A DNA stretch of 22,105 bases from JAYZDP01 sp036337765 (GTDB lineage: Bacteria; Acidobacteriota; Thermoanaerobaculia; Multivoradales; Multivoraceae): assembly GCA_036337765.1 (NCBI GenBank), contig JAYZDP010000140.1, positions 1 to 22,105 of the forward strand. The letters run 5' to 3'. Positions within the stretch are counted from its first letter, which is position 1. Each line of letters starts with the position of its first letter. The notes beneath the pieces were generated by a model, which was given only the letters and a program-made list of their open reading frames with translations, was not told the DNA's origin and did not search any database. Both the position numbers and the translations under genes were made by a program. This document shows, one piece after another, positions 7,598 through 15,379 of this stretch.

Positions 7598-7611
7598 GTG
7601 GCTGGAGCCAC
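7598..7611. repeat. 14-bp perfect palindrome between promoter and ribosome binding site
   Basis: GTGGCT, two bases, AGCCAC. It sits at the expected transcription start and directly abuts the AAGGAGA ribosome binding site (7612-7618). It could be an operator or a leader hairpin controlling the cytochrome gene. Confidence 0.4.
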
Positions 7612-7624
7612 AAGGAGACATGCG

Positions 7625-9094
7625 ATGAAGACGATGCCTTTCGTCCTGCTCATGCTGACCGCCCTGGTCGGCCTCACCGCGCCCGCGGCTTTCGCCGTCG
7701 AGGCGGACTTCGCCGCAGACCTCGGCGAGGTGACCTTTCACAAGGACATCGCCCCCATCTTGCAGGGCAGCTGCCAGGCGTGCCACAAGCCCGACTCGGT
7801 CGCGCCGATGGCGCTGATCACCTACGACCAGGTGAGGCCCTACGCCAAGACAATCGTCAGGCGCACGCACATGGGTCCGGTCGCGGGGGTCATGCCGCCC
7901 TGGTACATCGAGAAGAACACCGGCATACAGAACTACCAGCTCGACCCGTCGCTTTCGGAGCTCGAGCTAGCCCAGCTGGCGAAGTGGGTCAAGGACGGTG
8001 CGCCCCAGGGCGACCCCGCCGACGCGCCGCCACCGCTGGATCTCACGGGCTCAGACAACTGGACGATCGGCGAGCCGGACCTGGTCATCATCACCGATCC
8101 GGTGACCATGAAGGCCGACTCCCCCGACTGGTGGGGTGAGATCGCGGCGGTCCCCACCAACCTCAAAGAGGACCGCTACGTCGAGGCGATCGAGATCCGC
8201 GAAATCAACGATGTCCTCGACTCGAGCGGCGAGAAGACCGGTCGTTCGACAGTCGGCGGCCGCTTCATCTTCCATCACATGATCTGGTCGACGATCGTGC
8301 TGCCCGAGGGCGCCGACGCCGCTCACATCGACGCCGCGGTAACGGCGCAGCTAGGCACCAGCTGGCCTGTGCACGAGGTCGGTCGCAACGCCGACACCTT
8401 CGATCCGGAAGGCGCGCGCCTGCTCAAGGCCGGGTCGACCGTCGTCACCAACTCGGTCCACCTGCACTCGAACGGTCGCGACACCACGGCACGGCTCGAG
8501 ATCGGTTGGAAGTTCCACCCGAAGGGTTACAAGCCGAAGTACGTAGAGGCCGTCCGTACCCTGGGCAACGCGGTCGATATCGACATCAAGCCGAACCAGG
8601 CCAACCAGGAACTGCACGCCTACGTGGTGCTGCCGGAACACACCCGCATCACGACCTTCGAGCCGCACCTGCACGCCCCGGGCGCCCGCATGTGCCTCGA
8701 GGCGATCTGGGGAATCCACATCGAGACCCTCAGCTGCGCTGGTTACGACCACAACTGGGTGCGCGGGTACGAGTACGAGCGCGGCTACGAGCCCCTGCTG
8801 CCGAAGGGCACGATCCTGCACATCACCGGCTTCATGGACAACACCGACAACAACCGCAACATCCCCGACCCGCGCAACTGGCAGGGCTCGGGCAACCGCT
8901 CGACGTCGAACTTGTTCATCGACCTCGGTCACGGTGTCGCCATGTGTGATGAGATGTTCCTCGAGGCGATGCGCCAGCGCCGCGAGGAGCGCGGAATCAC
9001 CAAGAACGACCACGTCATCGGCTGCCCGCTGTGCAACGTCTTCCGCGAGGACGACGAGACGCCGTCCACGCCGACCGCGGCGGGTGGCGAGTAA
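7625..9094 (+). CDS. Exported cytochrome c / copper type II monooxygenase-like fusion
   Basis: A 489-residue exported protein. Residues 1-24 are a signal peptide (AFA|V). The first domain is a monoheme cytochrome c with C50-Q-A-C53-H54 and a likely axial Met90 in MPPW. The second domain resembles copper type II, ascorbate-dependent monooxygenases such as peptidylglycine hydroxylating monooxygenase. It has the H217-H218 pair in FIFHHMIWS, VHLHSNG (H279, H281), EPHLHAPGARM (H348, H350, Met356), then YDHNW and a D-N-T-x-N-N-x-N-I-P-D-P segment. These fit a two-copper site in the periplasm, with the heme possibly supplying electrons. The substrate is unknown. AAGGAGA gives a strong start at 7625; the open frame extends far upstream but the signal peptide and ribosome binding site fix the start. 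The partner gene follows 13 bases later. Confidence 0.8.
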   Translation: MKTMPFVLLMLTALVGLTAPAAFAVEADFAADLGEVTFHKDIAPILQGSCQACHKPDSVAPMALITYDQVRPYAKTIVRRTHMGPVAGVMPPWYIEKNTGIQNYQLDPSLSELELAQLAKWVKDGAPQGDPADAPPPLDLTGSDNWTIGEPDLVIITDPVTMKADSPDWWGEIAAVPTNLKEDRYVEAIEIREINDVLDSSGEKTGRSTVGGRFIFHHMIWSTIVLPEGADAAHIDAAVTAQLGTSWPVHEVGRNADTFDPEGARLLKAGSTVVTNSVHLHSNGRDTTARLEIGWKFHPKGYKPKYVEAVRTLGNAVDIDIKPNQANQELHAYVVLPEHTRITTFEPHLHAPGARMCLEAIWGIHIETLSCAGYDHNWVRGYEYERGYEPLLPKGTILHITGFMDNTDNNRNIPDPRNWQGSGNRSTSNLFIDLGHGVAMCDEMFLEAMRQRREERGITKNDHVIGCPLCNVFREDDETPSTPTAAGGE

Positions 9095-9107
9095 GGAGCT
9101 TCGCACC

Positions 9108-10040
9108 ATGCGGCGCCTCGCACTGATGCTCGCGATAGCCGCGGTCGGACTGCCGGCGGCTGCGCAGACCTACACCCACGGCCAGAACGTCTCCCCCGCC
9201 TACGAGGGTTGGGAGCGCGACGAGGACGGCAAGCTGTACTTCATGTTCGGCTACATGAACTCCAACTGGGAAGAGCGCTTCAACGTCGCGGTGGGGGACG
9301 ACAACTTCTTCTCCCCCGGTCCGGCCGACCAGGGCCAGCCGACCCACTTCCAGCCGCGCCGCAACCGCTTCGTGTTTCGGACCCCTGTCCCGGCCGGGTT
9401 CGGCGAGGGCGACGAACTGACGTGGACTCTGACGACGAACGGCAAGACGGAATCGGCCTACGCCACGCTACAGCAGGACTACTTCGTCGACGGGCTTGTC
9501 CAGGCCTCCGAGCAGGGCGCACTCGGCGCCGGGTCGTCCAACCCGACCATCCGCTCGAACAAGGCGCCGGTCCTCGAGCTGATCGGCAACCGCCGCCGCA
9601 CCGTCAAGGTGGGAGAGACCATCGAACTGATCTCGGTTGCCAAAGACGACGGTATTCCCGCCACCAAGGACCAGATCCCGATCACAGGCGAGGTCATCTT
9701 TGCCGCGCGCCACGGCCGTGAGTTGGGTGACCTGCGCTGGATGCCGCACCAGCACCTGACGGTGGGCTCGGCGACCGGCCTACGCCATTCCTGGTTCGTC
9801 TTCAGAGGTGACGGCGAGAAGGTCTCTTTCGACCCGCTTCAGGACAAGGTCTGGGAGGACACCCGCACGGGCGCAAACTCGCCCTGGGCCCTGCTGTGGA
9901 AGGTACCGCCGGTACCGGAGGACGGCCAGTGGGTGGTCCGTACCACCTTCGACGAGCCGGGCGAGTACACCCTGCGCTGCCTGGCCTCGGACGGTGCTCT
10001 CGGACGTATCGGTGACGTCGTCGTCACCGTCACGGACTGA
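9108..10040 (+). CDS. Exported protein of unknown function, partner of the cytochrome/monooxygenase
   Basis: A 310-residue exported protein that I do not recognise by name. Residues 1-20 form a signal peptide ending AAAQ. The rest is rich in beta structure: RDEDGKLYFMFGYMNSNWEE early on, PRRNRFVFRTPVP, and a C-terminal segment (TTFDEPGEYTLRCLASDG) that looks like an Ig-like or PKD-like strand pair. There are no obvious heme or copper motifs apart from scattered His. AAGGAG just after the stop of the upstream gene, with 13 bases between the genes, indicates tight coupling to the cytochrome/monooxygenase. An accessory, substrate-binding or scaffold role is inference from context. The stop overlaps the end of the DUF3604 gene by 11 bases on the opposite strand. 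Confidence 0.8.
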   Translation: MRRLALMLAIAAVGLPAAAQTYTHGQNVSPAYEGWERDEDGKLYFMFGYMNSNWEERFNVAVGDDNFFSPGPADQGQPTHFQPRRNRFVFRTPVPAGFGEGDELTWTLTTNGKTESAYATLQQDYFVDGLVQASEQGALGAGSSNPTIRSNKAPVLELIGNRRRTVKVGETIELISVAKDDGIPATKDQIPITGEVIFAARHGRELGDLRWMPHQHLTVGSATGLRHSWFVFRGDGEKVSFDPLQDKVWEDTRTGANSPWALLWKVPPVPEDGQWVVRTTFDEPGEYTLRCLASDGALGRIGDVVVTVTD

Positions 10041-11874
10041 TCCAGATCGGCGACGACCAGGCGCGCTCGCGAAGGGTAGGAGCGACCTCGTTTGGCGCCT
10101 CGACGTCCGTTCGGATGGCATCCCAGGTGCTCCACCGGCAGGTCGGGTTCTCCAGCACACGAACGTAGTAGGCGGCACGACCCTCGGCGTCGAAATCCGG
10201 ATCGTGCCAGACGCCAGTGAGCTCCGTCGCACCGACGTCGGAGGAGATCGCGCAGTCGGTCAGGTCGACCTCGGCACCGCTGTCGGGGCAGCGACCTTCA
10301 AGCGGGCGACGGCCGTCCGAGCAGAAGGCGTCGTAGATGCGCTCCTGAGCGGCGCCCGCCGCAACCCATGTCTTGACGATCTGCACACGATCTAGAGGCG
10401 CCGTCTCGGGATCGCGTAGCGCCAGGACGTAGAACGACGGCGCAGTGCCACTCGGAACGGCAAGATCCGCACCCATCGGAACGCCTCGCTCATAGGCGAT
10501 CGTCACCGAGTCGCCTCGCTCGGCCAGATCGTCCGGAAAGCCGGTACCCGCGAAAAAACGCAGCCGGATTCGCGGTCCCGAAGTGGCGTAGGTCTCCTTG
10601 CGCCGAAGGGCTGCGAAGATCGACTCGCGCGTGTTCTCTTCCGCCCACACCGCCGCCAGGCCGGACGCCGAGAAGTTGAGGCTCGAGGCGGTCAGCGTCG
10701 ATGGGGCACTGTCCAGACGCACCTCGGGCGTCATGTCGGCGTTGCCGTGCCCACCGGTGAATCCGCTCTCCTGAACGGCAGTCGACGAGTTGTGGCTGTC
10801 CGAGCTGCCAATAAGGCCGAACTTGTAGGGATTGAACCCGCCGGCCGCCTCCATCACCAGTCCTCGCCCATACGCACTACGAACGTAGCTGCCCGGTACC
10901 GGTTCGATTGGAATCGGAGCGCCGACGGTGGTATTCCAGAGCTCGAAGCCCGCAAACTCGTCGAGCGGCGCGAGCACAGTGTGGGTCTCAGACGTTCCTT
11001 TGAACTGGGTGATCTCGGTGATCGGCTCGTTGCGCATTCGCTGCGAGGCGTGCTCGGCGCCGATCGGCTCGCCGAACGAGTCTTCGAGTGGGTACATGAG
11101 ACCCTTCGAAGCGTTCGAGTTGTGCGGAATAGCCAGCACGTCGTTTCCCTTGTCTCGCCACGCGTCGAGAAAGGCCCACAAATCCTCGGGTTTGACCGAC
11201 TGAGCGCTCGAGTACGGCAGCTCGGGAGCGTCGGATCCGGCGAAGACTACGTTGCGATGGAGGTTCGCCAGGCCGGGCATCGACGACCACTCGTAGGCGA
11301 CGAAGGTCGTGAACTGGCCAGGATCGTAGTGGCTGTCGGCTGCCTCGATCACGTGTTGCCAGGCGTCGCGCGATGCACCAGCCGCCAGCTCGGGATCCAC
11401 GGTTCCCGCGCCCGGCGCCGACGCGGCGGCGGTGGCAACGAGGCCCCTGAAGGCGGCGTGGGACGTCTCGTAATCGTCGCTGGTGATGTTCGCTGCGAGC
11501 GGAGACCCTGAGAGCGGATCGTCGGGATCGTCCATCGCGCGGGCCACGCCGAGCAGCTCGGCGTGGTCGGTGACCGCCATGAAGTCGAGGGGGCGGTCGA
11601 TACGGATCTTCTGACCGCTGACATGATCGATCTCTTCGCCCTTCGCGTAGCGGTAGGCGTCGTCGGGAAGGGTCCGGGTGTTGGTGATGAAGGCGTCGAT
11701 CGACAGCGCGGTATGCACGTGGAGATCGCCGAAGAAGACACGCCGCAGCTCGTCGGGCTCGGAAGCCATCTCGGCGGTCCCGCCGGCGGGGGCGCGGGCC
11801 GGCTCTCGTACGCCACAACCGGCCAGGGCCGCCAGCAAAGCCGCGGTCGCCAGCAGTCGATGCACTCGAGACAT
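10030..11874 (-). CDS. DUF3604 lipoprotein (PHP-like metal-dependent hydrolase fold)
   Basis: A 614-residue lipoprotein. The signal sequence ends with the lipobox LAGC (C20), so it should be anchored by lipid. The mature start has VFFGDLHVHTALSIDAF, then DFMAVTDHAELLGVA, YDPGQFTTFVAYEWSS and GLIGSSDSHNS, the hallmark segments of DUF3604. The D-L-H-x-H and T-D-H motifs resemble the metal sites of PHP-type phosphoesterases. The biochemical role of the family is not established; members lie in sulfatase and polysaccharide loci. The ATG at 11874 is chosen over an in-frame GTG at 11880 because GGAGGT lies four bases before the ATG and would overlap the GTG. It is the third gene of the sulfatase operon, 15 bases after the deacetylase. 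Confidence 0.9.
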   Translation of the reverse strand: MSRVHRLLATAALLAALAGCGVREPARAPAGGTAEMASEPDELRRVFFGDLHVHTALSIDAFITNTRTLPDDAYRYAKGEEIDHVSGQKIRIDRPLDFMAVTDHAELLGVARAMDDPDDPLSGSPLAANITSDDYETSHAAFRGLVATAAASAPGAGTVDPELAAGASRDAWQHVIEAADSHYDPGQFTTFVAYEWSSMPGLANLHRNVVFAGSDAPELPYSSAQSVKPEDLWAFLDAWRDKGNDVLAIPHNSNASKGLMYPLEDSFGEPIGAEHASQRMRNEPITEITQFKGTSETHTVLAPLDEFAGFELWNTTVGAPIPIEPVPGSYVRSAYGRGLVMEAAGGFNPYKFGLIGSSDSHNSSTAVQESGFTGGHGNADMTPEVRLDSAPSTLTASSLNFSASGLAAVWAEENTRESIFAALRRKETYATSGPRIRLRFFAGTGFPDDLAERGDSVTIAYERGVPMGADLAVPSGTAPSFYVLALRDPETAPLDRVQIVKTWVAAGAAQERIYDAFCSDGRRPLEGRCPDSGAEVDLTDCAISSDVGATELTGVWHDPDFDAEGRAAYYVRVLENPTCRWSTWDAIRTDVEAPNEVAPTLRERAWSSPIWISP

Positions 11875-11889
11875 TTCCACCTCCAGGTC

Positions 11890-12777
11890 CTACGGAAAGA
11901 ACGGAAAGAGTCGGCGTAGCTGCGCGGCAGAAGGACGGCTACCGTACTCCGACAGCTCGAATGCCTCGGCGAACCGCACCGTTCGTCCTCTCTCTTCTCC
12001 GTAGAGCGCAACCAGCCGGTCCCGGTACTGGTCGGCAATGGATGCGTCGCGCTTCTGGAACCGCTCGGTGATGAAGCGCACACGAGCGGACTCTTGCTTC
12101 GGCACCTCGTCGAGATAGCCGTCGATCCAGGCGTTCCAGTCGGAGAACTGCGAGCGCAAAGCCGCCATGCAGGCGTACTTTGGAGCGGAGTGGTCGTCGA
12201 TCGCCACCACGAGGTCGGGATCGAACGGGTAGGGACGCTGGAAGTGGTCGTAGTAGTACAAGAACACCGGGTTGTGCTCGACGCGTGGAGTGTCGGGGGT
12301 GAAGAAGGGGACCGCCACCATGTAAGCGGCGTCCTGGACCAGGATCGCAGTGTAGCGATGATCCGGGTGGTAGTCGTTGGTGCGCGGCGCCAGCACGACG
12401 TCGGCCTGCCACTCGCGGATCAGGCGAGCCACGGTCTTGCGATTCTCCAGCGTCGGCATGAGCTCGCCGTCGTGATTGTCGAGCACCTGGGTCGAAATGC
12501 CCAAGAGCCGTGCGCACTCCTCCACCTCGGCCTTGCGCACCAGCGCCAGCGGACCGCCCGCGATCTCGTAGTGGCCGATGTCGCCGTTGGTCAGCGACAC
12601 GAACTTCACCGCGTGCCCCTGTTCGACCCACATGCGAGCCACGCCGGAGGCCTTGATCTCGCAGTCGTCCGGGTGCGCGCCGAAGGCGATGATGCGGAGC
12701 TTGTCCTCTTGGGCAGCCGCAGCCATCGACGAGACGACCAGCACCGCCAGAGCCAGCCAGAAGAATCTGTGGATCAC
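11890..12777 (-). CDS. Exported PIG-L/LmbE-family deacetylase
   Basis: A 295-residue zinc-dependent N-acetylglucosamine-type deacetylase. The N-terminus has a signal peptide (residues 1-22, AAA|Q). The zinc and catalytic residues are evident: AHPDDCE (H35, D37, D38, E40) and NDYHPDHRYT (H137, D139, H140). The family removes acetyl groups from amino sugars and related amides. Export suggests action on extracellular or cell-wall glycans, in keeping with the sulfatase next to it. The start is GTG at 12777, whose GTGA overlaps the sulfatase stop, indicating translational coupling. A much longer open frame continues upstream antiparallel to no known domain; it is only the shadow of the sulfatase gene. 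Confidence 0.9.
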   Translation of the reverse strand: MIHRFFWLALAVLVVSSMAAAAQEDKLRIIAFGAHPDDCEIKASGVARMWVEQGHAVKFVSLTNGDIGHYEIAGGPLALVRKAEVEECARLLGISTQVLDNHDGELMPTLENRKTVARLIREWQADVVLAPRTNDYHPDHRYTAILVQDAAYMVAVPFFTPDTPRVEHNPVFLYYYDHFQRPYPFDPDLVVAIDDHSAPKYACMAALRSQFSDWNAWIDGYLDEVPKQESARVRFITERFQKRDASIADQYRDRLVALYGEERGRTVRFAEAFELSEYGSRPSAAQLRRLFPFFP

Positions 12778-14276
12778 CGTTGCAGTCTCCGATCGAAGAG
12801 CGGCTCCTCGGGCTCGAACGACGCCTCCAGCGCCCGAGCGGCCGCGACCAGCTCGGTGATCACTTCCGGTCGCTCGGCCGAGAGGTCGACGCGCTCGCCG
12901 GGATCCATCGCCAGGTCGTAGAGGAGAGGCGGGTCGTGAGCCTCGCGCTCGGGCGGGAGCCCGTACGCACCAAAGGTTTCGAAGTGGATCTTGTAGCGCC
13001 CCTGGCGATAGGCCATGAGGCTGCCGCCGCGGAAGTAGGGAAGCGCCTCGCGCGCGCTCGACGTGTCGCCGCGCAGCACCGCCGCCAGATCGACACCATC
13101 GATGGTCGTGCCCGCCGGCAGCTCGGCGCCCGCCGCGGCCACCGCCGTGGCGAAGACGTCCATGGTCGTGCCGATCGCACTCACCACCGCGGGCTCGACG
13201 CCGGCACCCCAGAAGATGCCAGGTACCCGCATGCCACCCTCGAAGGTCGTGCCCTTGCCGTCGCGCAACAGGCCAGCCGAGCCGGCATGGCGCTCCATCG
13301 TGCGCCACGGCCCGTTGTCGCTCGAGAAGACGACCAGGGTGTTGTGCGCGAGCCCGCTGTCCTCGAGCGCGCGGCGCACCTCGCCCGCGCTCCAGTCGAT
13401 CTCTTCGATGACGTCGCCGTAGCGATCCGCCAGACTGCGGCCCTCGAACTCGGGCGAGCGAAAGATCGGCGTGTGCGGCATCGAGAAGGGCATGTAGACG
13501 AAGAAGGGCCGCCCTGCGCCCGCGTGCTCGCGGATGAACTCGACAGCGGCCTCGGTGGCGCCGCGCGTCAGGAGCGGCTGATTCGCCGGTTGCTCGAGGA
13601 TCTCGTCCTCGAAGCCGTCGGCCGTGCGGCGGCTCGAGATGAGCGGCACATTCCAGGTACCTGTCTCGGGCTGCCGGTACCAGCCGCGGCGGCGAGTGCG
13701 AATTGCGCTCAACTCCTCGCCGCGTCCGTCGGCTGTCATCCGCAGGACCTCGTCGAACGACACTCCGTCTCCCCAACGCATGTCGTTCGAATAGGGCAGG
13801 CCGATCCAACGGTCGAAGCCGTGTCGGGTCGGATAGGCGTGCGGCCGGTCTCCCAGGTGCCACTTGCCGAAGATCGCCGTGTCGTAGCCGACCCCACCCA
13901 ACACCTCGGCGAGCGTCGTCTCGCTCGACGGAATCCCGCCCTCCTCATCGGGGAAAAAGACGGGGATGCGGCGGCCATACAGACCGGTCCGGACAGGCAA
14001 CCGCCCGGTCAGCAGCGCTCCGCGGCTCGGCGAGCACACTGGAGCCATCACGTAGAAATCGGTCCAGCGCTGGCCCTCGCGCGCCATTCGGTCGAGGTTC
14101 GGAGTGCGAATGGATGGGTGTCCGTAGGAGCCCAGGTCGCCGTAGCCGAGATCGTCGGCGAACAGGATGACGATGTTGGGCGGGCCGTCAGCCTTCCCCT
14201 CGGGTACCGTCTCTCGCGGCCCACAAGCCACCAGCGAGAGCGCCAGCACCAGACATGCGGTGCGCAGATCAAACAT
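12774..14276 (-). CDS. Type I sulfatase lipoprotein
   Basis: A 500-residue formylglycine-dependent sulfatase of the alkaline phosphatase superfamily. The signal sequence ends in the lipobox LVAC (C18), so it is likely membrane-anchored on the periplasmic or outer face. NIVILFADDLGYGDLGSYG supplies metal ligands D41 and D42. C81-S-P-S-R85 is the formylglycine signature, GKWHLG lies at 137-142, and FSSDNGPW (D320, N321) plus GKG near 341 complete the metal and sulfate site. The substrate, a sulfated glycan or other sulfate ester, cannot be told. It is the first gene of the sulfatase/deacetylase/DUF3604 operon. A -10-like TAAGAT (plus 14288-14293) lies 11 bases before the ATG and there is no ribosome binding site, again suggesting a leaderless start. 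Confidence 0.93.
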   Translation of the reverse strand: MFDLRTACLVLALSLVACGPRETVPEGKADGPPNIVILFADDLGYGDLGSYGHPSIRTPNLDRMAREGQRWTDFYVMAPVCSPSRGALLTGRLPVRTGLYGRRIPVFFPDEEGGIPSSETTLAEVLGGVGYDTAIFGKWHLGDRPHAYPTRHGFDRWIGLPYSNDMRWGDGVSFDEVLRMTADGRGEELSAIRTRRRGWYRQPETGTWNVPLISSRRTADGFEDEILEQPANQPLLTRGATEAAVEFIREHAGAGRPFFVYMPFSMPHTPIFRSPEFEGRSLADRYGDVIEEIDWSAGEVRRALEDSGLAHNTLVVFSSDNGPWRTMERHAGSAGLLRDGKGTTFEGGMRVPGIFWGAGVEPAVVSAIGTTMDVFATAVAAAGAELPAGTTIDGVDLAAVLRGDTSSAREALPYFRGGSLMAYRQGRYKIHFETFGAYGLPPEREAHDPPLLYDLAMDPGERVDLSAERPEVITELVAAARALEASFEPEEPLFDRRLQR

Positions 14277-14287
14277 CGAAGGCCACG

Positions 14288-14310
14288 ATCTTACAGCCCG
14301 GGTGTATCAT
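14288..14310. promoter_or_regulatory. Divergent -10-like elements between sulfatase and AhpD-like selenoprotein genes
   Basis: The 47-base gap contains TAAGAT on the minus strand (plus 14288-14293), 11 bases before the sulfatase ATG. It also contains TATCAT on the plus strand (14305-14310), 13 bases before the selenoprotein ATG. No -35 boxes or ribosome binding sites are clear. Confidence 0.3.
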
Positions 14311-14323
14311 CCGGTTTCGCTGA

Positions 14324-15376
14324 ATGAGCCACTTCGCCGAACACCGGTTTCCATATCCCATCCGGGAGGATCTGCTCTCGGCACTACGCAAGTCCTGGGC
14401 CGACTTGGGTCGTGCAGGCACGTGGTGGCCAGGCGCCGAGCGCCTCGCGATCGCAACGGTCGCTCGCGAGCAGCGCGTGCAGCGTTCGCAGGCGCCCTGG
14501 GCCCGAGCCGCCACCACCGGGCTCGGCGCTGAGCTGCCCGAGGCCGCCATCCAGGCCGCGAGCCGCATTGCCGCGGATCCCCACAACCTGGACCGCGCCT
14601 GGGCGGAGGAGATGACCGCTGAGCTTGGAGACACGCACTACGTCGAGATCGCCTCGATCGTCGTCACGGTCGCCGCGGTCGACGCCTTCTGCGAGGCCTT
14701 CGGCGTCGACCACGAGCCCCTGCCAGACCCACAGCCGGGCGAGCCGAGCGGCCAACGACCTGACGGCATGGGCGACATCGGGGCCTGGGTTCCCGCGATC
14801 GTGGAGTACCCGGGGCCCAACGTCGCCAGAGCCATGAGCCTTGTGCCGGAAGGCGTCAAGACCTTCTTTCGGCTGGTCTCGGTGATGTACTCGAGCGCCG
14901 ACTTCGACAAGATGGTCTGGGCCCATCGCCCCCTCTCGCGCCCGCAGGTAGAGCTTCTGGCGGCGCGAGTCTCGGCGGTCAACGAGTGCTTCTACTGAAC
15001 CACCGCCCACGTCATGCTGCTCCGGGCGAGCAGCAAGTCGATCGAGGTCGAGGCCGACCTGCGCGGCGCGATCGGTGAGGGCGACGGCGGTGTCGCCCAC
15101 GGCGACGTACTGACGCGCTTCGCCGAGGCCGCCACGCGCGGCGACGACGATCTCGACGAGGCGCGCCAGGCCGCACTTGACGCCATCGGCCCCGAGTGCT
15201 TTGTTGAGGCCGCTGCGACCATCGGCGCGTTCAACGGCCTGGTCCGAGTGGCCGACTCGACGGGCATTCCCAGCGACTCGCGCACCCTCGAGGTCACGGC
15301 GAGTGCGCGCCGGGAGCTGGGCCTGAACGCGTTCGCCGGCGCGCGCTCGAGCGGCGTCGCCGAGACGGCTTCGTAG
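14324..15376 (+). CDS. AhpD/CMD-like peroxidase-type selenoprotein (Sec at UGA 14996-14998)
   Basis: A predicted 350-residue cytoplasmic protein read through an in-frame UGA as selenocysteine 225. Before the UGA, residues 1-224 contain a CMD-like segment (DTHYVEIASIVVTVAAVDAF) and a second unit ending QVELLAARVSAVNECFY. After it the frame continues TTAHVMLLR and a normal C-terminal helical half (ECFVEAAATIGAFNGLVRVA). E210, C222, U225 and H229 have the exact spacing of AhpD Glu118, Cys130, Cys133 and His137, so Sec replaces the peroxidatic Cys. A SECIS-like hairpin lies 16 bases downstream of the UGA. AhpD-fold enzymes use a C-x-x-C pair to reduce peroxides. AhpD-like selenoproteins are, as I recall, reported from marine metagenomes. 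The alternative is a Cys-to-UGA sequencing error or a broken gene. Confidence 0.85.
15015..15035 (+). promoter_or_regulatory. Candidate bacterial SECIS element
   Basis: TGCTGCTC (15015-15022) and GAGCAGCA (15028-15035, allowing one-base counting uncertainty) form a perfect 8-bp stem closed by the loop CGGGC. The stem begins 16 bases and the loop 24 bases after the UGA. Bacterial SECIS elements lie just downstream of the UGA within the coding region, with a short apical loop holding a G in its first two positions; the second loop base here is G. Confidence 0.7.
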
Positions 15377-15379
15377 CGG

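Noticed and set aside
7244..7624. N-terminal extension of the cytochrome/monooxygenase frame
   Set aside because: A strong ribosome binding site and a signal peptide mark the start at 7625; the upstream codons run through the PadR and permease remnants in another frame.
12778..13863. N-terminal extension of the deacetylase frame by some 360 codons
   Set aside because: The extension is an Arg/Pro-rich shadow of the sulfatase. The signal peptide beginning at GTG 12777 marks the real start.
12780..14327. A 515-codon plus-strand open frame
   Set aside because: It is exactly antisense to the sulfatase, which has all family motifs. The plus product has no recognisable segment.
14996..14998. TGA as an ordinary stop ending a 224-residue protein, with a separate 120-residue gene from ATG 15014
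   Set aside because: The stop would fall inside the AhpD active-site motif, the frame is unchanged on both sides, there is no ribosome binding site before 15014, and a SECIS-like hairpin follows.
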